Of a stretch of 64,000 bases of DNA, positions 34,601 through 44,599 are shown one piece after another. Numbering within the stretch: the first letter of the stretch is position 1; every line of letters starts with the position of its first letter. Origin of the DNA: Amphiura filiformis. Taxonomy: Eukaryota > Echinodermata > Ophiuroidea > Amphilepidida > Amphiuridae. The notes beneath the pieces were generated by a model. That model was not told the origin of the DNA, ran no database searches, and saw only the letters and a program-made list of their open reading frames with translations. The position numbers and the translations under genes were made by a program. The stretch lies in contig NC_092631.1 of assembly GCF_039555335.1 (NCBI RefSeq), positions 16,735,805 to 16,799,804 of the forward strand, read 5' to 3'.

Positions 34601-37600
34601 CGCTGATCTGGGGTCTTGCTGTTTCATCTGTAGTACCGATTGCGTTATTATTTCCCAATTGGAGACATTTCCAGATATTCATATCGGTTATTGGTATGAT
34701 CGGAGTTCCGTTATGGTGGTAAGTTGTTCGATATATCGTAAGAATTCGTTCCCACAAAACTCATGAACGAGACAAGAATATTACCCAAATTAGTACTGAG
34801 CCACGTGTACTATTCTTGTTATTGACGATATGTGACCGTCCACCACGAATGAGCCGTAAATGTCCTCAATTGTATTCTGAGTTACAGTGTAAAATGGGCA
34901 TGAGGTCATATTCGTAGGTATTTCAATTTGGTGCTACGTGTATCTCATTAAATGAGGTACCTTATGCACATTTTGAATACGACCTTAACTCAGAATACAA
35001 TTGAGGACATTTACGGCTCATTCGTGGTGGACGGTCACATATGATAATGTTTGTAAGGAGTTCTTAATATATTAGTTTCAATCTATATATGAGTAAATTG
35101 TGTACCTCCGGATAATGTCGCCTAAGCGTACGGCGAACATCGATTCAAAGTGCGTGCGACGTTTGCATTAACAAACGCGTTGTGCCAAAAATGTAAGCTA
35201 AGCACGAAATGCGTAAACATTGCAACGTTTCAGATCAAAGATGCAAATTTATCGTTCGATTCCGGGCTCTAGCCGAAAAACGCCGAGTGAATACCATTTG
35301 CCCTCCGTGTACGACATCCAATATGGCGGATTTTCCATAGCGTTAAACACAGAACAATTTTGAGTCAATTCTCTTTTTGTAGTATCTTATTAGTTTAAAA
35401 ATAAAGTGATGTGTTTTTTCCAACAACAAACAATGAACATGGTGAATGAGATTTATGATAAAAGTCAGCAGCCAATTAATAATTTTGCCAATATTTTCTT
35501 TCAGGATAACACCAGAATCGACTAGGTGGCTTATAGCACAAAAGCAAATTACAGAATCTGAAGAAATTTTGAAAAAGATGGCAAAATTTAATGGCATCAA
35601 AGTTCCAAATAATATCTTGTCCGATGATAAAGAGATACCACTGAACATGCTGAACGGAAAAACTATAGATGTTAGCGATGGGCTTAAATGTGATGAAGCC
35701 AATGGACTTGGTGGTGAAAATGAAGAAAAAATTATGGAATTTTCAAGAAGCTCACTTTTTAATGTGATCAAGACGCCTATTTTACTCCGGATCCTGCTCA
35801 TAAATCTTTTCTGTTGGTACGTAACCATGGTAATTCAACAAACATCTGGGCAATCAAAATTACTTGGCCATATTGTAAGATGAGGCAATACGAAGAAAAA
35901 TCGCTATTCAATACCAGCGCATGTGAGTCAATGCGGAGTCACTCCGTCGAACGTGACTCGGGTCGGTCTTTTGATATGTTATGACTGTTTCGCACGCCAT
36001 GTACGTGCTGCGTTATGAACATCATGTGCGCGTTTAGCTAATACCTCCATCGTAATAATTAAACGTCTTGTTCAGTTGTATTATTCAAAATCTCGATTTT
36101 GATAAAACTATAGCACCTAAACTTTTTACAGGGTATATTAGCTTAATAAAGTACATTGCAATCGTGTAAAAACCGGAATTTTGAAAAATATTGAGTGCGT
36201 CCTCCTCGGCATATGTTAGAGTGTGGCTTTTCAAAGGTATCCGTGATCCCCGTGAAAGCTAGACTCTCCCACAGTCTCGATTCCATCTCTTGGTAATGAG
36301 GCAATACTTAGCCTTACTACAAAATCTAAAACTATTGTTCTCTCCAAAATCCGCTTCTTAATGCTCAGAGCTATTACAAAACCACCTTTCTTTTCACATT
36401 ACTGCATTATGTTTAGACCAAGCAAAATTAAGTTATCGTGATCACTACTTGAATCCTAGTGCGCACGGATTGATATATTTTCCTTTTATTGAATAATTCT
36501 GTTTTTAATTCTTTAATTGTTACTTTTGTATAATGTTTTTAATTTTCATAGGTTCACCAATGGTATTATATACTTCGGTTTATCACTAAATAGCATAACT
36601 TTGTCAGGAAACAAATACTTGAATGTCTTTTTGACTTGCATGATTGAATTGCCGTCAGCAATAATACTGGTTATAGCATTGATGTGGTAAGTTTATTCTT
36701 ATTACAAATCAATTTGTAAGTGCTCTTTAGCAAAGTTCTAGTACATTGAATTTACAACCGTATGACAAAACAGGCAAAATGGTAACGTTTTGCACAAGAT
36801 TGGCAATTTAAAGATAATTGGCCATTGCTCATTCTAATGAGGCTAGTATATGGACAATTCATTCATTCATTCATTCATATTTATTCGGCAAAATCGACAA
36901 GAACAATAAATATAATCAATCACAAATTATCACAAATTTAGCATATATGAAATACATGGATACAAGCAAAGACACCAAAAAGCCGAAATGCCAGGATAAC
37001 CCATAAAGTCTAGCTGCAAATGTAAACTTATTTCCAATGGGGTCCAACATAAAGACAAGACGGTGCCTGGGACGGAGGACAAAACAAGCAAAAGGACAGA
37101 AAGGAACAGGTTCACAAATGCAGCTGACTCTTGGGTTAACGCACTTCTGACAATATTAGTTGTCTCCTTCATTTAACCCTAACCCTCCTGAATACTACAA
37201 AATACTACTTGATTTATATGCGCTTTTCGTGCATGCATCCCACGTGGTGTGATGACGCAATCGCCCTAAGTGATAAATAGGAACGGTTTCGCTGGCCAGC
37301 GAAGCCCAAGACCCGTGGCAAATTGTCGCCGACCGAGTGCTTGGCATGCGAGGGGTCTCGGGTTCGAATCCCACCCAGAGCAAACAACTTCTTTCCTTCT
37401 TTTCTCTCTTTGTTCTTTCCTTCTTTCCCTTCCCGTCGCCAAAAAGCCCTTAGGCGGTTAGGGTTAGTGATATAAAATTTGAAAAATATTGCAGGAAACA
37501 CTTGAGGTTTTGACTTATGAGAACCTACATTTTTGTCAAAAATTGCGCCTTACTATAAACATTGAATTGCGTTATCTGCTGACCTAATGAGAAAAAGTGT

Positions 37601-40600
37601 TTTATGGGGAAGTGTTAGCTTTCGTTCGATATATACAAACAATTCTGATTGGATGATCCACTAGATCTCACACAGCTATTATGATGCTATGCACTCAACC
37701 GTGAGGTACATTCTAGCTGTACCTCTTTTCATATCATAAATAAAGTACCGCTTGTATTGGGTCATTGAAATTCCAGTGTAGTAACTGGATTCCTTGCCCC
37801 TATAACATACATAACTTTGTTACCAGTGTGTTATTATTTTTTGAGAAAAATGCAAGTCACAAATTTATCAAGGGGTATTAGTACCACCTTAAGTCACGTA
37901 TACGACCCCCTCCTAACTGATCAAAATACACCATTACAGTCGGGATCCGGGAAACCGGACGTGAGGATCAACCCCCCCCCCACGGGATCAACCATCACAT
38001 TCTGAAGATGTCTATCAACCATGCATGATAGACGAAACCATCATTGTTGGTGCAAAAGAAATTTATTATCAAAATTTGACAAAACGTATATATTATTGTA
38101 ATAGTAAATAGGTGTAACACATGAATGATATCTAAGACCGAATTAAAAAGACTAGTTTGCGTCTGACGACAGCTAGGGCAAAGGCGTGATTGGTTGCTGA
38201 CCTGCGCAGTACGGCATTTGTGGTCCGGTTGACAGGACGTCATCCGCAAACCAGTCTTTTTTTAATTCGGTCTTGGATTATAGAAGGATACTTATGCCGA
38301 TTCAGATTAAAGAGATTGTAACGGTTTCACTTTGGAATCGTGACTTTTTTTTCACTCAACCTTCCCGAATTGTAATGAATGAATTGAACTAATCTTTCGT
38401 ATTTTTCATACAAAAGGATTGGTCGTCGCACGGCTCTTAGTGGTTCGTTCTTTGGTCTAGGAGTGTGCTGTGTTGTACTTGCTTGTCTACCCAAAACATC
38501 TAGTAAGTTTCAAAGCCAGCAGGTGTGCCCCACGACAATAACCAATATCCTGGCCTAGTCCCATATACGAACAAGTAAGTTATCCCTTTTGTCCGTATGA
38601 TAACGATTTTAGGGTAACCTTTCTTACGGGAAAAGTTCCATCCTCGTTGACGTTGTGGCTGACGTAATCGGATTCGTTCATTTACGACTACACGGATATA
38701 ATTTGATGCACGATCCAATGCCTCATTTCAAATATATAGTTTTAGTTTTGGTTTTGGTTTTGTTCACGTGTTTTCCTATGGTCCTGCCTAACCACTTGAA
38801 TCACAAGATATCGATCTCTTTGTTTCTACCTTTTGTTTAAAACTAAACATTTGTGACAGGTAGTTTCGGTTTTGGTTTCAGTTTCTTATAAGTGGTGTGA
38901 CGAATAAAATTACAGGATTTTCGAGTTACCTGATCTAAGTATACAAAAGAAATGTTTAAATTTCGCAGTGCAATATTCACGAGCAGAGAAGTCGAACAAA
39001 ACAGTCTACATTTGAAAGCATTGATTTAGTTTGAAAGCATTGGCTTGAGACTACGAAATAGCCTAAGCTGATTTCACTGTGAAAATATATAGACCATCGA
39101 AATATTTGCATTCGACATTACAAAAGGGCCACTACTGTAATTGTATAGGTGCTATAAACAAAATCGATTCATGTCCTTAATCCCATGTACCAGAATCGAT
39201 GGAAGGCCATTATATGACCTCTAATAACCTAATGACTTTTACTGAAGCAATTTTTACTGCAAAAAGTAGAAGAGAGAGGGGAGAAGATTGGTGTGTGTGT
39301 GTGTGTGGGGTGGTGGGGGGGGGGGTTGGAGGGCAAGGGGATATGGGCCGGGAGAGAGAGAAACATATGAGAGAGAGCATTGGAAGTGAAAGAGAAGGGG
39401 GAGGAGAGCTCGAGATGAAGATATCGAATGTAGGGGAGGAGGAGGGGGGAAAGGGGTAATTTAGGAAGAGGTGGTTATATAGGGAGGGGAGCCCCCTCTT
39501 AAAGAGGTATGGGTTGTGCTTCCTGGGGATAATAAACTAATTCATAATCAAATCATCTCCATGCATCGTTTATGTTTCATACAAACAAACAAATTCCCCA
39601 CCCCACCCCATCCTTCAGTATACGCGCATGTATATGATTTCTAGGCCTAGAACTCGTGAGTGTAATATGCCACCTACCTTCGACAGAGAGCATCAACTGT
39701 CGTCCGCGGGATAGATTTCCGATATCAATCATGATAATAATTATGTTAGCACAATAGGCTATTGTATACTTCTGGTTATATACCCTATACTGTGTCCTCC
39801 CAGCATAATAGTGTTATGATTGCAGATCAGATCAGCTCTACTTTTTAATCCCTTGATTTTTGGTTTCTGAACAAAAGAGAAACCAAAACTATATATTTGA
39901 AATGAGGGAATGTTAGCCTTTGTGATCAGAAGTTCAGAAATTCAAATTTTAATGTAAAATATAAAACAAAAATACTTACCTCTTCAGATGAAACACAGGT
40001 TTTCTTCGGGTTCTCCGGTTTCCTCCTGCTTTCAAAAAAATCGGTGATTAGTTGTTTGGATATCAAAAACTAGTTCAGCCAATGGGATTTGGGGAGCTGC
40101 ACAGATAATTGGTGGATGTTACAATCTAAGTGCGGATAGGTATGCGCTAGGTTTGGCTACAGCTGGCCTAGATGATGCGATCTGATTGTGTTGATTTACC
40201 ATGGCAGCGAAATTACAGCGCTTTGAATCCTTCAAGATCTAGCTGAAAAAAGGCGCTATATAAATAATAAATTTTTATATTTTCATTATTTGTTTTAAAC
40301 ACAAATCACAAATATCTTAAGTCAATTGCAGAATACCATATCATTAAAAGTAAGTTACTCTTTACCTTAATTTTGACCAATATTAATGCGATTGAAATGG
40401 GTCCAGACACGCGTCATTAGACGAATCATACCAACGCTGACTGAGAATTTGAGCTTAATTAATAGCGTGTGTTGGTTTTAAACAAAATTCCATACTTTTA
40501 CACAATCTGTCAATGGAAACCATATAGTAACGTCACCTCTTCCCAATTCCTTAAATTGATGTTTCTTTATTACATGTATACAGGTGCCATTGTGGCTATC

Positions 40601-43544
40601 TCAATACTAGGAAAATTCTGGGTGTCGTTTTCATTTAATATGACTTTCATATATTCGCCTGAAATTATGCCTACCCCGGTACGGTAAGTTTCATAATTTC
40701 ATCCTTCCCACACCGACACCAATAATTTATTAAAATGCCGATTTTAAATGTTGATATTATAGGATCATTGGATGTAAATCTGAAGACTCAACATATATAT
40801 TCGCGAAACTATAACAGGCTGGGCGGGTCAAACTCATATGCTCACATGCAAAACCTCATTTGTCATTTGTGAGACGCAAAAAACTGATCAAGATTTTAGA
40901 TAAACTCCTCAGAAAAGTTTTTTTAAGCATCTATAATATTATTTGCGACATGTTCATATCTTGTTGCATATCAATTGTCTTTTAATTTATCTCCCTTTAC
41001 AATGACACCACATTTGAAACAATCGCATTTTTACGACTGAGTACACATCTTGTGAATATAGCGGGGCCTTAAATAGATTATGCCATAGTGACCATTATTC
41101 TGTGCTCAAGTCACTAACTCCAATAACGGGTGGAAAACCACAATGCAGCCACAACAGCTTGGCACTTCCTCCTCATGCTGCTAGCCAGCCTGGTCACACA
41201 TTGCTGCGGGATAGCATTTCATTCTTCACCAGGATTCGTCGTAGTTCATTCAATGTGGTTGCTTTTCCTACTACTCTGGCACGCACAGCACGACCATGTT
41301 GGTCCCACAAGTGTTCAATCGGGTTGAGGTCTGGGCTGATGGCACCCCATTACATTCTTTCTACTTCCATATTTTGTAGGTATTCGTTGATTACCCTGGT
41401 TCTGTGGGGGCGAGCGTTGTCATCTTGGAGTATTACATTAGGTCCCAGATTGCAAAGATTTGGGATTGCAGCTTGCTGCACAGAATAATGCTCAATTTGG
41501 CACATTCTGTTTGAAACACCATTACATTCACAAGACGTGTACCCAGCCGTAAAAAAATATGATTGTTTAAAATGTAGTGTCATTGTAAAGGGGAATAAAT
41601 TTGCAGTCCATTGATATGCAACACGATATGAACATGTCACAAATAATATAGATGCTTGAAATTTTTTCTAAACTTTTGTTGAGAAGTTTAGAAAATGGTG
41701 TTATGTATTTTATAGGTAGTTTACAGTTATAGCGGAAGCATCATTAGGTGTGGTGGGGCATTGTCTTCAAGTTGGCATACACACAAAGAATTTGCTCAAA
41801 ATTGCACACGTAAGGCTTACGTTAGGTTTTCCCGCCCAGATAAGAAAGCAAGCCACAGAATAAGCTATCACCATGTCCGTTATCAAGGCATTTTGTTAAG
41901 CCATCCTAAAATATTTATTACATTTTCAATCGTTTTTTTGTGTGCAGGAATGTCGGCATGGGAGCCTGTGTGATGTTTGCGCGACTTGGAGGCATTATTG
42001 CCCCATTTATTATATACTTGGTAACTATTTGCATAATCTGAATCTGATGAAATACTTGTTACATTTGTATAATGACCAGAATTAAACATTTATAAATGAA
42101 ATGTTTTTAAAAGTGAAAACTGACTTTCAGCAGTACAAATTCTGCTAACCTTGAATTTTCGATGCGTGACACACATCTTCATTCAGAAGAAGTCCTATGA
42201 TGTTGAAAGTCACTTTAAATTTTTAGAAATTATTATCACCAGCACGATGGAACTAGCATTCGAACGTAAATGTTATCAAGATATTAATCATCTATAAATT
42301 AGGTTTATTTGCAGATATTGTTCAAAATCATTAAAAATGCTGGGTAATAATCATTTGGATACACCAATTAGAAAATTTCGCTTGACAAAACCAGTAAGTT
42401 TTTACTTACTCTCTAATATTTCGTCCTACACGTCGGAGGACTTCTTCAGATGTGAAACATCTGATCCACTTTCCTGGAAACTTACTTCCGGTTGTGATTG
42501 GTCTTGTTTCCAGTCTTCAAAAGTGGGTCATATACGTGACTTAGGAAATAAGTGCCTTCCTCTCTATTCATGGTCTTTGTCCCCCTCTTTCTGATCTCCA
42601 TCGCTTCTCGTACTTCTCTGGATCTTCTGATATGTTCTTTGCCAAGTATCTTGGAGCAAGAACAAACGAAGTTAGCCATATCTGATCATGTCGCTAGAGC
42701 AAATCACGTTGTCAACTGGGAGGACTCCAAGATACTTGGCAAAGAACATATCAGAAGATCCAGAGAAGTACGAGAAGCGATGGAGATCAGAAAGAGGGGG
42801 ACAAAGACCATGAATAGAGAGGAAGGCACTTATTTCCTAAGTCACGTATATGACCCACTTTTGAAGACTGGAAACAAGACCAATCACAACCGGAAGTCAG
42901 TTCCCGGGAAAGTGGATCAGATGTTTCACATCTGAAGAAGTCCTCCGACGTGTAGGACGAAATATTAGAGAGTAAGTAAAAACTTACTTGTTTTGTCAAG
43001 CGAAATTTTCTAATTGATATGTCTTACAAACCTGATGAATCTATTCACTGGATTTGGATACACCTTGTATATGATAAGTATTTTATTATTTTCAAAACAA
43101 TTGTCTCAGGGAAAATTCAATATGTTACACGTGAAGTGTCTGAAACCCGAAAGACGATAGCAGCTAAATATAGGACATGGGACATAAAGTTTTTGACGTT
43201 TCCCAGTGTAGTATGAACGAAGAACGGCCCCTTTTTGGAGAAGAGCGGAAGATATAAAGGTTAACATTTGTACAAATGTATGTAAGTTTGCATTAATATT
43301 AAGATACCGTAAGTTAATAACATGTTTCTTCTATATTTTGCAGTATGATGTCAACAGATATTTGCCGTTCAATATTATGGGTGTATCAGCTATTGTGTGC
43401 TCCTTCATTTGTCTGATGCTACCAGAAAGTAAAAATAAACCTCTTCCAGAAACTATTGAAGAAGGCGTTATCAGGGGACGGCAAACTCTATTTTCTTCCT
43501 GTTCGTTAACGAGATATAAACACCGGCAACCTCTAACAGTATAG
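31661..43544 (+). CDS. SLC22-family organic ion transporter copy 2, intact
   Basis: Nine coding exons: 31661-32005, 32547-32777, 34522-34718, 35505-35816, 36552-36686, 38417-38502, 40584-40683, 41948-42020 and 43344-43544 (1680 bp, 559 residues plus TAG). Every intron is GT-AG and the phases join without a stop. The start ATG lies two bases after the acceptor ATACCAG and opens MELDDAFQLIGSRGPLKVGW, a typical SLC22 N-terminus. TM1 is followed by a ~100-residue extracellular loop with Cys pairs and NET/NTT glycosylation sites, then FNLVC. GQIADLFGRK is the MFS loop 2-3 signature, PESTRWL the SLC22 signature after TM6, and PEIMPTPVR follows TM10. The cytosolic tail ends LPETIEEGVIRGRQTLFSS. It would be a plasma-membrane carrier for organic cations, carnitine or anions; the substrate cannot be told. 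Confidence 0.92.
32786..33389. mobile_element. Palindromic MITE 8 bp from the exon 2 donor
   Basis: The ends AACTGAGCTCAAAAAGAAAC and GTTTCTTTTTGTGCTCAGTT are flanked by TA (32784-32785, 33390-33391). Most of its 604 bp folds back: AAGGTCATATCTGAA, GTAAGTGC and CTTGCACAGAT blocks have mirrors. It begins in the sixth-to-eighth base of intron 2 of SLC22 copy 2. Copy 1 lacks it. Confidence 0.8.
33555..33840 (+). repeat. ~140-bp direct duplication
   Basis: Two copies of a block with CATTA(T/C)GGTAAAGCTGACAG, GAGTGGTAACAT and GGTAAATTCACCATT lie at about 33570-33710 and 33714-33836 in intron 2 of copy 2. Copy 1 has a single related block at about 14140-14210. Confidence 0.6.
34831..35039. mobile_element. 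TGTGACCG MITE copy 3, 209 bp
   Basis: A near-complete hairpin: TGTGACCGTCCACCACGAAT and ATTCGTGGTGGACGGTCACA are perfect mirrors, with inner arms TCCTCAATTGTATTCTGAGT also mirrored. TA flanks it on both sides. It shares TIRs with 9915-10488 and 28289-28868 and is the minimal form of that family. It lies in intron 3 of SLC22 copy 2. Confidence 0.85.
36704..37712. repeat. Dispersed repeat, second copy, interrupted
   Basis: Matches 27688-28105 in two parts (36704-36800 and 37465-37712). The intervening 36800-37465 holds a (ATTC)n run, unassigned sequence and the tRNA-like element. Confidence 0.55.
37295..37385 (+). repeat. tRNA-derived sequence (SINE head or tRNA pseudogene)
   Basis: GGGTTCGAATCCCACC at 37359-37374 is a clear tRNA T-arm/B-box. 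The preceding GTGCTTGGCATGCGAGGGG resembles an alanine-type anticodon arm. The acceptor and D arms do not pair well, and a pyrimidine-rich C/T tract follows. A working tRNA gene is therefore unlikely. A tRNA-derived SINE or pseudogene fits better. Confidence 0.5.
37680..37894. mobile_element. Half copy of the AAGGTGGTACTA MITE
   Basis: CCTTGCCCCTATAACATACA, TTTTTTGAGAAAAATGCAAG and AGTACCACCTT match the right arm of the element at 54921-55268. The left arm is missing. Confidence 0.6.
37891..38030 (+). pseudogene. Penelope-like element C-terminal scrap
   Basis: The plus-strand translation LSHVYDPLL directly after the MITE matches the end of the Penelope-like frame at 42552-42935 (LSHVYDPLLKTG). 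It diverges after that. It is probably a 3'-end remnant. Confidence 0.4.
38131..38275. mobile_element. Short MITE with AAGACCGAATTAAAAAGACT ends
   Basis: The left end AAGACCGAATTAAAAAGACT and right end AGTCTTTTTTTAATTCGGTC are mirrored over ~145 bp. The right half is also present in copy 1 at 20484-20575, so the insertion predates the gene duplication and the left half was later lost there. Confidence 0.65.
39250..39475. repeat. GT microsatellite and purine-rich tract
   Basis: (GT)n at 39292-39308 runs into an 11-G tract and GA-rich sequence with GGGG runs. The 86-codon frame over it is low complexity. The G-runs could form a quadruplex; this is inference. Confidence 0.7.
40195..40285 (+). 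repeat. SINE-like 3' tail
   Basis: ACAGCGCTTTGAATCCTTCA and GGCGCTATATAAATAATAAA followed by an AT-rich tail are typical of a SINE/LINE 3' end seen in many marine invertebrates. The 5' half was not recognised. Confidence 0.4.
41100..41640 (-). pseudogene. Tc1-like transposase, 3' two-thirds, decayed
   Basis: On the minus strand the frame ending at 41350 holds LQDDNARPHRTRVINEYL, with the second catalytic Asp. Across a TAA at the expected MEW position it continues AISPDLNPIEHLWDQ, with the catalytic Glu region, then HGRAVRARV. The N-terminal DNA-binding part is absent. The insertion lies in intron 7 of SLC22 copy 2, which is ~950 bp longer than intron 7 of copy 1 (307 bp). Confidence 0.8.
42366..43051. 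mobile_element. Penelope-like 3' ends inserted head to head
   Basis: Two ~300-bp arms, 42366-42690 and 42700-43017, are near-perfect inverted copies. The right arm (plus) and left arm (minus) both encode KILGKEHIRRSREV, EAMEIRKRGTKTMNREEG and LSHVYDPLLKTG, which resembles the C-terminal region after the GIY-YIG domain of Penelope-like elements. The 13-mer ATTTGGATACACC flanks the whole (42353-42365 and 43052-43064). Copy 1 shows the empty site at about 23034-23046. The active domains are absent. Confidence 0.75.
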
Positions 43545-43578
43545 CGGGACAGATTCTCATCTTTAAAAAAAAGTTTAT

Positions 43579-43584
43579 AATAAA
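43579..43584 (+). promoter_or_regulatory. Candidate polyadenylation signal
   Basis: AATAAA, 35 bases after the stop codon of SLC22 copy 2. The corresponding place in copy 1 lacks the hexamer. Confidence 0.4.
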
Positions 43585-43712
43585 TAATCATAACCACTCA
43601 CCGTACTCCATTGGCGGTCGGTGGAGTGGCATTGTTGCTGGGTATATTCTTAGAATATTCTGCAGTTAGCATGGCCATGATCAGTTTGACTGCGGTTATC
43701 CCACTGAATGGG

Positions 43713-43893
43713 ATTACTCCAGTTTAAATCCATTAACCTCTATGGAAGACATGACCTTAATCTTCAACACAGGAAATGTGCATTTCAATAACTCCTGAAT
43801 GTGTGACCCCATTTTGAAATCTACGCCCCATGTGGGAGATCAAGGTCGTGTTTTCCATACGGGGTTTATGGATTTCAATAGGAATAGCCCAAT
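43713..43893. mobile_element. Palindromic MITE with AAATCCATAAACC arms, copy B
   Basis: TTTAAATCCATTAACCTCTA and CCATACGGGGTTTATGGATT pair. It is the duplicate of the element at 25155-25333 carried along with SLC22 copy 2. Confidence 0.7.
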
Positions 43894-44090
43894 GTCGGAC
43901 TGGTAATTCTAGAAGTCAGACTGGCAATTTGTATAATTACCAATTCTTGATTTTTGGTGAAAATTTTATGGAAAATCTAAACTTCCAATTGTTTTAGGTG
44001 CTTTAATAAAATTGGATTCTGTTCTGGAAGTAGTCTGAATATTGTTGTTTTCCATGGGCATTAAGTTAATAAATAGTGCACTGGATGGGA

Positions 44091-44258
44091 TTACTCCAGT
44101 TTAAATCCATAAACCTCTATGGAAGACATGACCTTAATCTTCAACACAGGAAATGTGCATTTCAATAACTCCTGAATGTGTGACTCAATTTTGAAATCTA
44201 CGCCCCATGTGTGAGATCAAGGTCATGTTTTCCATACGGGGTTTATGGATTTCAAAAT
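44091..44258. mobile_element. Palindromic MITE, copy C
   Basis: A third copy 200 bp downstream of copy B in the same orientation, with the end after TTTATGGATTTC missing. It has no partner downstream of SLC22 copy 1. Confidence 0.65.
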
Positions 44259-44431
44259 TTCAGTTGATTCCGTTTTTACGTTTACGAGTTATATATGATT
44301 ATGTGTATTACACTGCTCCATAGCCACTATGTTGTAATTTCGTTCTGGTACACGAGAACGTGATTCAAATTTTACCATATTTTTGCTAAACGAATTAATC
44401 TGCCAGATGTTTCCAGTGGTATAAACATCTC

Positions 44432-44485
44432 GTTCTTTCTTTCTTTCTTTCTTTTTTTTTGTTGAGAAAGGTAGGGAGGGGGGGG
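44432..44485. repeat. (TTCT)n microsatellite and G tract
   Basis: Four to five TTCT units, a T run and a 9-G run lie just upstream of the LINE fragment. Confidence 0.85.
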
Positions 44486-44599
44486 GTGAGGTTGTGGATC
44501 ACAAAATGCTCCTTTAGCATCGTGGTACTGCAAATTATTCAAAGTTACTCAAATGTTGTTATTCCAAAATATTCCTCAGGATTTTTTTATTTATATATA

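Larger units (their letters stand above)
30450..43895 (+). repeat. Segmental duplication, unit 2 (SLC22 copy 2)
   Basis: Collinear with 10560-25340. Shared: the upstream exon, nine coding exons, intron blocks such as 32165-32546, a MITE right end near 38240-38275 (matching 20484-20575) and the palindromic MITE after the last exon. Unit 2 has its own insertions at 30659, 32786, 34831, 41100 and 42366. Confidence 0.9.

Noticed and set aside
42482-42935. Two divergently transcribed related genes
   Set aside because: They are inverted copies of a Penelope-like 3' end bounded by a 13-bp target duplication.
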